The notes beneath the pieces were generated by a model, which was not told where the DNA came from, did no database searches, and saw only the letters and a list, made by a program, of their open reading frames with translations. A stretch of DNA of 46,230 nucleotides from contig CBFCZV010000023.1 in the NCBI GenBank assembly GCA_965602855.1, positions 1 to 46,230 on the forward strand. The letters are read 5' to 3'. How positions within the stretch are numbered: the stretch's first letter is position 1; each line of letters begins with the position of its first letter. Origin of the DNA: LH-M37 sp965602855. GTDB taxonomy: Bacteria > Pseudomonadota > Gammaproteobacteria > SZUA-229. Below are positions 41,128 through 46,230 of the stretch, in pieces. A program made the translations under genes and the position numbers.

Positions 41128-43032
41128 TTATGTCTTTTCCGTCAGCAACCTGTTCACACGTTTTACAAATTCAGCTGAATCTTCCAGTTGATTGCCTGCG
41201 GCCAGTGCTGCCTGCTCGAACAACAGCATTGCCCAGTCATTAAGACCATCATCACTAAGATCATGTAGCTTCTTCACCAATGCATGATCAGCATTCAACT
41301 CCAGCACAGGCTGTGCCTTGGGTGCATACTGTCCCGCCGCTTCCATGATTTTCTGCATCTGCTCACTCATATCGCTATCGTTAAGCACCAGGCAGGAAGG
41401 CGAATCAGTCAAACGTTGTGACATACGCACGTCACTGACTTTATCACCCAGCAAGTTCTTAACTTTTTCTGTGACACCTTTGAATTCCTCGGTGAGTTTT
41501 TCTTTTTCTTGCTTGTCTTCTTCGCTGTCCAGATCAAGATCACCACGTAAAATAGACTGCAATGGTTTGCCATCAAGCTCAGTTAAATGCGATACCAGCC
41601 ATTCATCAACACGATCACTCAGCAACAAGACTTCAATGCCTTTCTTCCTGAAGACTTCAAGATGCGGACTGTTCTTCGCTGCAATATGTGATTCAGCAGT
41701 AATGAAATAAATCTTTTCCTGATCCTCTTTCATACGAGACACATAATCTTCCAGAGAAACAGTTTGATCCTCGCTATCTGTTTCGGTGCTGTTAAAGCGC
41801 AACAACTTAGCGATACGCTCTTTATTCGCCATATCTTCAATCGGGCCTTCTTTCATCACCTGACCAAAAGTTTTCCAGAACGAGGCATAATCTTCTGGCT
41901 TATTCTTTACCATCGATTCAAGCAAACCTAATACTTTCTTAACCGAAGCACCACGGATGCGATCGGTAATTTTATTCTGCTGCAAAATTTCACGAGATAC
42001 GTTCAATGGCAAATCATCTGAATCGACGACACCTTTGACGAAACGCAAATAGTTCGGCATCAGATGCTCAGCATCATCCATAATAAAAGTACGCTTCACG
42101 TATAACTTGATGCCACGCTTGTGATCACGCTCGTACAAATCAAACGGCGCAGCCGCTGGAATGTACAGCAAAGTAGTGTAACTCTGGTTACCTTCAACGC
42201 GGTTATGAACCCAGGTTTGTGGATCCTGAAAATCATGACTGACGTGTTTATAAAAATCTTTGTACTCTTCTTCAGTGATGTCTTTTTTATCACGCGCCCA
42301 CAAAGCAGAGGCACTGTTTACACGCTCATAGTCTGGAACCACAACTTCCTTTTCTTCGCCTTCTTTATCCTCAGCTGGATGAATAACTTCGAGCATATTA
42401 ATTGGCAAAGAAATATGATCTGAATACTGTTTGATGATATTGCGTAGACGATAATTATCAGCGAACTCTTTCTCGTCTTCTTTCAGGTGCAGAACGACTT
42501 CAGTACCACGGCCTGCTTTTTCAGCAGCACCCAAATTAAAGCTACCATGTCCATCTGATTCCCAAACTACAGCTTCATCAGCAGCCACACCCGCGCGGCG
42601 ACTGGTTACAGTAACCTTGTCAGCTACGATAAAACTAGAATAAAAACCCACACCAAACTGACCGATCATTTGTGAATCTTTAGCCTGATCACCGGTCATT
42701 TTTTCAAGGAATTTTTTTGTGCCCGAACTGGCAATAGTTCCAATATTGTCAATAATTTCCTGACGGTTCATACCAATGCCGTTATCACGCAAAGTAACCG
42801 TATTAGCCTCTGCATCAAAATCAATAGTAATCTTCAGCTCAGGATCATCACCGTATAAACTGTCATCAGCCAGGCCTTCAAAACGCAGTTTGTCACAGGC
42901 ATCAGAAGCGTTTGAAATCAGCTCCCTCAGAAAAATCTCCTTGTTCGAATACAGCGAATGCGTCATCAAATGTAAAATTTGACGCGCTTCGGTCTGGAAT
43001 TCCATAGTCTCGGTTGCAGTATCAACACTCAT
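41128..43032 (-). CDS. htpG: Chaperone HtpG (bacterial Hsp90)
   Basis: A 634-residue Hsp90. The ATP-binding GHKL domain shows ELISNASDACDKLRFE (about 34-49), RDNGIGM (about 78-84) and GQFGVGFYSSFIVADKV (about 115-131), followed by the middle and dimerisation domains to VNRLLTEKT. I chose ATG 43030-43032 with GGAG upstream; the open frame extends five codons further to a TTG that overlaps the ribosome binding site. An RpoH-type promoter lies 55-82 bases upstream. It helps fold and remodel proteins under heat stress together with DnaK. Confidence 0.96.
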   Translation of the reverse strand: MSVDTATETMEFQTEARQILHLMTHSLYSNKEIFLRELISNASDACDKLRFEGLADDSLYGDDPELKITIDFDAEANTVTLRDNGIGMNRQEIIDNIGTIASSGTKKFLEKMTGDQAKDSQMIGQFGVGFYSSFIVADKVTVTSRRAGVAADEAVVWESDGHGSFNLGAAEKAGRGTEVVLHLKEDEKEFADNYRLRNIIKQYSDHISLPINMLEVIHPAEDKEGEEKEVVVPDYERVNSASALWARDKKDITEEEYKDFYKHVSHDFQDPQTWVHNRVEGNQSYTTLLYIPAAAPFDLYERDHKRGIKLYVKRTFIMDDAEHLMPNYLRFVKGVVDSDDLPLNVSREILQQNKITDRIRGASVKKVLGLLESMVKNKPEDYASFWKTFGQVMKEGPIEDMANKERIAKLLRFNSTETDSEDQTVSLEDYVSRMKEDQEKIYFITAESHIAAKNSPHLEVFRKKGIEVLLLSDRVDEWLVSHLTELDGKPLQSILRGDLDLDSEEDKQEKEKLTEEFKGVTEKVKNLLGDKVSDVRMSQRLTDSPSCLVLNDSDMSEQMQKIMEAAGQYAPKAQPVLELNADHALVKKLHDLSDDGLNDWAMLLFEQAALAAGNQLEDSAEFVKRVNRLLTEKT

Positions 43033-43086
43033 TACTTCTTTCTCCAAATAACTTTTTGAAAATAATAGAAAATTTAATCACACACT

Positions 43087-43114
43087 TAATAGGGGCGCAT
43101 TTTACCTTTTCAAG
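43087..43114 (-). promoter_or_regulatory. RpoH (sigma-32) type promoter of htpG
   Basis: CTTGAAA (43108-43114) and CCCCTATTA (43087-43095) are separated by 12 bases, a close match to the heat-shock consensus CTTGAAA-N(11-16)-CCCCATNTA. It lies 55 bases upstream of the htpG ATG. Confidence 0.8.
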
Positions 43115-43134
43115 GCAAAATCTAAAATAACTCA

Positions 43135-43605
43135 TCAACCCCGATGATAAGGATGATTATTCAAAATACTCCATGCCCGATAGAGTTGCTCGACCACAAT
43201 CACCCTCACCAGTGGATGCGGGAATGTCAGGTCAGACAGAGATATCTTGAGTACGGCTTTTTGTAACAGCTCACCTGAGACACCATCCGGACCACCGATA
43301 ATCAAGGCAATATCCTGTCCCTGCTGCATCCAGTTATCCAGAATGCTGGACAGTTTTTCTGTGGTCACACTTTTACCCAGCACATCCAGCGCCACAATCT
43401 GACAACCAGACGGCACCGCAGCCAACAGGTTTCTGCTTTCATCACGAATGATGCGTTGGATATCGGGATTTTTACCGCGCTTAACGGTGGGGATCAATAT
43501 CTGATTGAGCCTGAGCTCGGGCGGCATGCGTTTTAGAAAATCAGCGCAGGCCTCATCCACCCAGGCGGGCATTTTCTGACCGGCTGCGACAAGGTGGATA
43601 CGCAT
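43135..43605 (-). CDS. rlmH: 23S rRNA pseudouridine1915 N3-methyltransferase
   Basis: A 156-residue SPOUT methyltransferase. LIGGPDGVS (about 103-111) and SLSDLTFPHPLVRVIVVEQL (about 122-141) with the final YRAWSILNNHPYHRG (142-156) are the RlmH hallmarks, including the knot and the C-terminal Tyr-His. It methylates pseudouridine 1915 on 70S ribosomes. It follows rsfS by 3 bases in the usual nadD-rsfS-rlmH order. Confidence 0.96.
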   Translation of the reverse strand: MRIHLVAAGQKMPAWVDEACADFLKRMPPELRLNQILIPTVKRGKNPDIQRIIRDESRNLLAAVPSGCQIVALDVLGKSVTTEKLSSILDNWMQQGQDIALIIGGPDGVSGELLQKAVLKISLSDLTFPHPLVRVIVVEQLYRAWSILNNHPYHRG

Positions 43606-43608
43606 AGT

Positions 43609-43965
43609 TTATTCGGCGGCTTCGATCTTCTTTTTATCTTCGATGGTTACTTTCCACAAACCTTCGAGATCATAAAATTCACGCGCCTGTACCTGCATAA
43701 CGTGGACAACAACATCACCTAAATCAACCAGCACCCAGTCAGCGTCAGTTTCGCCTTCGACACCCAGCGGCTGATTACCCGCGCGCTTGGCTTCCATAAC
43801 AACATTATTGGCGATAGATTTAACATGACGCCTCGAATTACCGCTGGCGACAAAAATCACATCCGCCACGCTGGTTTTACCCTTCACATCCAGTTCAACA
43901 ATATCTACAGCTTTCAGGTCTTCCAGAGCAGTTCTGACTAACGCTCTGATTTCATCAATGGTCAT
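43609..43965 (-). CDS. rsfS: Ribosomal silencing factor RsfS
   Basis: A 118-residue protein of normal length. VDIVELDVKGKTSVADVIFVASGNSRRH covers about 20-47 (key parts: DVKGKTSVAD and SGNSRRH), and GETDADWVLVDLGDVVVHV (about 75-93) with REFYDLEGLW (about 95-104) is diagnostic. It binds L14 on the large subunit and blocks subunit joining in starved cells. Its ATG overlaps the nadD stop by one base. Confidence 0.95.
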   Translation of the reverse strand: MTIDEIRALVRTALEDLKAVDIVELDVKGKTSVADVIFVASGNSRRHVKSIANNVVMEAKRAGNQPLGVEGETDADWVLVDLGDVVVHVMQVQAREFYDLEGLWKVTIEDKKKIEAAE

Positions 43966-44591
43966 TATTTCGTAATCTCTAATAGTTTCAAACGCACGGC
44001 TTCGGGTAATAAATACCGAATATCTAGCCCTGATTGAAGTTGTTTTCGAATTTCGCTGGCAGATATATCCAGCTGGGTTACGGATTGTAACAGAATCCGC
44101 CCCGTCTCCGCCTGTTTAAGTTCATCAGCATCACTAGTACAGCAAGCCTCAAGCGCCTGAAGCTCCGGAACCGATGGCCACTCAAAACCCGGCCTGCCCG
44201 TCACCACTAGATGGCACTGCTCCAGAATGCCCTGCCACCGATACCACAGGTGCAATTCACAAAAGGCATCCATACCCAATATCAAACACAGATTATGATC
44301 AGGAAAATCTTCACGCAAGGAGGCCAACGTATCCACCATATAAGATTTCCCCTCACGCTCCAGTTCACGGCAATCCAGCTCAAAACCGGGCATATCCTGC
44401 AAGGCAATTTCAAGCAGTGATTGACGCGTAGCCGAATCCAGCCACGGTTGTTCACGGTGCGGTGGAATACTGTTGGGCAGAAAACGTACCTGCTCCAGAT
44501 CGAGCGCCTGCTTAACATCCAGTGCAGGGCGGAGGTGTCCGAAGTGAACTGGATCGAAAGTGCCGCCGAAAATGCCGAGTAGTGGTTTCAA
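43965..44591 (-). CDS. nadD: Nicotinate-nucleotide adenylyltransferase
   Basis: A 208-residue nucleotidyltransferase. IFGGTFDPVHFGHLRPALDV (7-26) has the HxGH motif, LILGMDAFCELHLW (about 102-115) is typical, and DISASEIRKQL (about 174-184) is the ISxxxIR motif. It makes deamido-NAD from nicotinate mononucleotide. The start is a TTG (44589-44591) with GAGA upstream; no ATG exists near. It follows proA by 6 bases, so proA-nadD-rsfS-rlmH is one operon. Confidence 0.94.
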   Translation of the reverse strand: MKPLLGIFGGTFDPVHFGHLRPALDVKQALDLEQVRFLPNSIPPHREQPWLDSATRQSLLEIALQDMPGFELDCRELEREGKSYMVDTLASLREDFPDHNLCLILGMDAFCELHLWYRWQGILEQCHLVVTGRPGFEWPSVPELQALEACCTSDADELKQAETGRILLQSVTQLDISASEIRKQLQSGLDIRYLLPEAVRLKLLEITK

Positions 44592-44597
44592 GATTTC

Positions 44598-45875
44598 TCA
44601 GGTCCTAATATGCCCATCACCCAAAACAACATACTTCTGACTAGTCAGCCCTTCCAACCCCACCGGCCCACGAGCATGCAGCTTATCAGTACTAATACCA
44701 ATCTCAGCACCCAGACCATATTCAAAACCATCAGCAAAACGAGTCGAAGCATTCACCATCACCGAACTGGAATCAACTTCGCGCAAAAAGCGACGCGCCA
44801 GTGTGTAGTTTTCGGTAATAATCGATTCAGTATGTTGTGAGCTGTGCGCATTGATATGCTCAATCGCCATGTCGATGCCATCGACCACACGAATCGAAAG
44901 AATCGGTGCCAAATATTCGGTATCCCAGTCTTCATCGGTAGCAGCATTCACACCATCAACAATGGCTCGCGTTTTCTCACAGCCACGCAGCTCAACATCT
45001 TTGGCTTTGTATTCGTCGCAAAGTTTTGGCAATACATCAGCGGCAATTTTTTCTGAGACCAGTAAAGTCTCTAGCGTATTGCAGGTGCCGTAGCGTTGGG
45101 TTTTTGAATTAACCGACACGCTGATGGCTTTTTCCATATCCGCATCGGCATCAATATAAACATGACAAATGCCGTCGAGGTGTTTGATCACAGGCACGGA
45201 TGATTCATTGGTGATGCGTTCGATCAAACTCTTGCCACCGCGTGGAATAATCACATCGACATAATCTTTCATGCGCAGCATTTCGCCGACAGCTTCACGG
45301 TCGGTGGTCTCGACTACTTGCACTACATCACCAGATAAACCCGCCTGCTCCAGACCGTATCGAATGCATTCGGCAATCGCCTGATTGGAATGAAAGGCTT
45401 CAGAGCCACCGCGCAAAATACAGGCGTTGCCCGATTTCAGGCACAGACCTGCCGCATCTGCGGTCACATTAGGACGTGATTCATAAATGATACCGATAAC
45501 ACCGAGAGGCACACGCATGCGCCCGACCTGGATACCGGAAGGACGGTAAGCCATGTCGGTGATTACGCCGACAGGGTCTTCCAGTGAAGCAATCTGGCGC
45601 AAGCCTTCAGCCATTGATTTAATTCCTGCATCAGTAAGTGCAAGACGATCCAGCAAAGCATCAGCCAGACCTTTGACTTTGCCTGCTTCTAAATCCAGCG
45701 CATTGGCCTGCTTCAACTTCGCAGCCTCGGCATCGATACGATCTGCAATCACGTTTAGTGCATTGTTCTTAACAGCAGTTTCCGCCCGACCAATTTCACG
45801 CGAAGCAGTGCGCACACGCTGGCCGAGTTGCTGCATGTAATTTTTTACATCTGTGGAATCAATTTGAGTGCTCAT
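44598..45875 (-). CDS. proA: Gamma-glutamyl phosphate reductase
   Basis: A 425-residue aldehyde-dehydrogenase-fold enzyme. VIYESRPNVTADAAGLCLKS (about 129-148), ACILRGGSEAFHSN (about 151-164) and TQRYGTCNTLETLLV (about 262-276) with the catalytic Cys are diagnostic. It reduces gamma-glutamyl phosphate to the semialdehyde in proline synthesis. Its partner proB is not in the window. Starts at ATG with an AGGAAAA site; a TATAAT promoter lies 36-64 bases upstream. Confidence 0.96.
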   Translation of the reverse strand: MSTQIDSTDVKNYMQQLGQRVRTASREIGRAETAVKNNALNVIADRIDAEAAKLKQANALDLEAGKVKGLADALLDRLALTDAGIKSMAEGLRQIASLEDPVGVITDMAYRPSGIQVGRMRVPLGVIGIIYESRPNVTADAAGLCLKSGNACILRGGSEAFHSNQAIAECIRYGLEQAGLSGDVVQVVETTDREAVGEMLRMKDYVDVIIPRGGKSLIERITNESSVPVIKHLDGICHVYIDADADMEKAISVSVNSKTQRYGTCNTLETLLVSEKIAADVLPKLCDEYKAKDVELRGCEKTRAIVDGVNAATDEDWDTEYLAPILSIRVVDGIDMAIEHINAHSSQHTESIITENYTLARRFLREVDSSSVMVNASTRFADGFEYGLGAEIGISTDKLHARGPVGLEGLTSQKYVVLGDGHIRT

Positions 45876-45910
45876 GGTTTTCCTGAATTACACGACAATA
45901 ATGAACCGGC

Positions 45911-45939
45911 ATTATATCGGATACAGGCAGGACGAGTAA
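45911..45939 (-). promoter_or_regulatory. Promoter of the proA-nadD-rsfS-rlmH run
   Basis: TATAAT (45911-45916) with TTACTC (45934-45939) at 17-base spacing, 36 bases upstream of the proA ATG. The -10 is perfect and the -35 is weak. Confidence 0.6.
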
Positions 45940-45941
45940 GC

Positions 45942-45984
45942 GCTAAAAAACTGGCATGCGATTGCCTGTCAACTTGCAGGCAAG
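45942..45984 (-). terminator. Probable terminator after the GlyGly-CTERM gene
   Basis: On the minus strand TTGCCTG and CAGGCAA form a perfect 7-bp stem with an 8-base loop; after a short spacer comes TTTTTT. A competing GGCA/TGCC stem lies directly before the T-run. It separates this gene from proA. Confidence 0.45.
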
Positions 45985-45996
45985 ACATCCTTACAA

Positions 45997-46230
45997 CTAT
46001 AAGAAATTAAACCCTCGACGACGCTGAACACCAAACAGGATCAGGAGACTGATGAGTAATGGATTAACACTTCCGCCACCACCTCCGCCACCAGTAGTAA
46101 CGCTACTTGTAGTGTCTAAGGTTAAACCTGAATTATTCTGGCAAGTAACATCACAGCTGGTATTCCATTCTTCCGGTAAACCATCATTATCTGCATCTAC
46201 TGAAGCGGCAATATTAGTTGGGAAGGCATC
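45997..46230 (-). CDS. C-terminal end of a GlyGly-CTERM surface protein (truncated by window edge)
   Basis: The last 77 codons on the minus strand, ending in TAG (45997-45999). It begins with a thrombospondin type 3-like calcium motif (DAFPTNIAASVDADNDGLPEEW region; key residues D-x-D-x-D-G), then a Cys pair CDVTC, a Thr/Ser linker, six consecutive Gly (GGGGGGS), a hydrophobic helix NPLLISLLILFGV and a basic end QRRRGF. The Gly run, helix and Arg cluster are the GlyGly-CTERM signal, processed by rhombosortase for transport via type II secretion to the cell surface. The N-terminal domain, which would set its function, is outside the window. Confidence 0.9.
   Translation of the reverse strand, partial: DAFPTNIAASVDADNDGLPEEWNTSCDVTCQNNSGLTLDTTSSVTTGGGGGGGSVNPLLISLLILFGVQRRRGFNFL

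Noticed and set aside
43033..43047. Five-codon upstream extension of htpG to a TTG
   Set aside because: It would bury the GGAG ribosome binding site of the ATG at 43,032, and HtpG proteins start near that ATG.
1..46230. CRISPR arrays, integrases, intact insertion sequences, rRNA genes
   Set aside because: I looked for spaced direct repeats, transposase or integrase motifs and rRNA segments and saw none.

Overview
The window looks like a gammaproteobacterial chromosome segment of moderate to low GC. The evidence is gene content and order: proA-nadD-rsfS-rlmH, pcnB-folK-(deoxynucleoside kinase)-panB-panC, gltX followed by tRNA-Ala(GGC), carA near tRNA-Glu, queG, ppc ending in the typical RNTG, RpoH-type control of htpG, and a GlyGly-CTERM protein. 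I cannot name the genus. A free-living aquatic gammaproteobacterium, for example a Methylophaga- or Thiotrichales-like organism, is a guess only.

Layout. (1) 1-444: the 5' end of carA (minus strand) with an attenuator-like leader, then tRNA-Glu(TTC) with its own terminator and strong promoter. (2) About 500-23,770: an AT-rich surface-polysaccharide island. It holds an O-antigen ligase/polymerase-like protein, a WcaJ-type initiating phosphosugar transferase, a rhamnosyltransferase-like GT2, a WbsX/GH99-like protein, a divergent Wzm-Wzt export pair (Wzm carries an N-terminal TPR array), an acyltransferase-3, a gtrB-gtrA-gtrII-like glucosylation cassette, three free-standing putative sulfotransferases, a 1524-residue sulfotransferase/WbsX/GT4/GT2 fusion, and the complete dTDP-L-rhamnose set rfbBACD. 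(3) 23,814-26,374: tRNA-Ala(GGC), gltX, and a GDP-L-fucose synthase gene with no gmd in view. (4) 26,485-32,833: housekeeping genes queG, pgi and ppc, plus a small FimV-like membrane protein. (5) 32,848-39,137: panD and the pcnB-folK-dck-panB-panC run, an O-methyltransferase, a NUDIX hydrolase and hslR. (6) 39,172-41,078: a secreted, possibly outer-membrane protein convergent with a LysM/FecR protein. (7) 41,128-45,875: htpG, rlmH, rsfS, nadD and proA. (8) 45,997-46,230: the 3' end of a GlyGly-CTERM protein gene.

How the island probably works (inference): RfbBACD supplies dTDP-L-rhamnose and Fcl supplies GDP-L-fucose. The WcaJ-like enzyme primes undecaprenyl phosphate. GT2, GT4 and WbsX units extend the chain, Wzm/Wzt exports it, and the Wzy_C-type protein ligates or polymerises it. 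The Gtr cassette and acyltransferase add glucosyl and acyl groups, and up to four PAPS-dependent sulfotransferase domains would sulfate the glycan. The most novel-looking parts are the sulfotransferase-glycosyltransferase megaprotein, the TPR-Wzm fusion, the insertion of the whole block between two tRNA genes, and a rearranged gtrA scar between sulfotransferase genes. I saw no CRISPR array, intact insertion sequence, integrase, rRNA or prophage.
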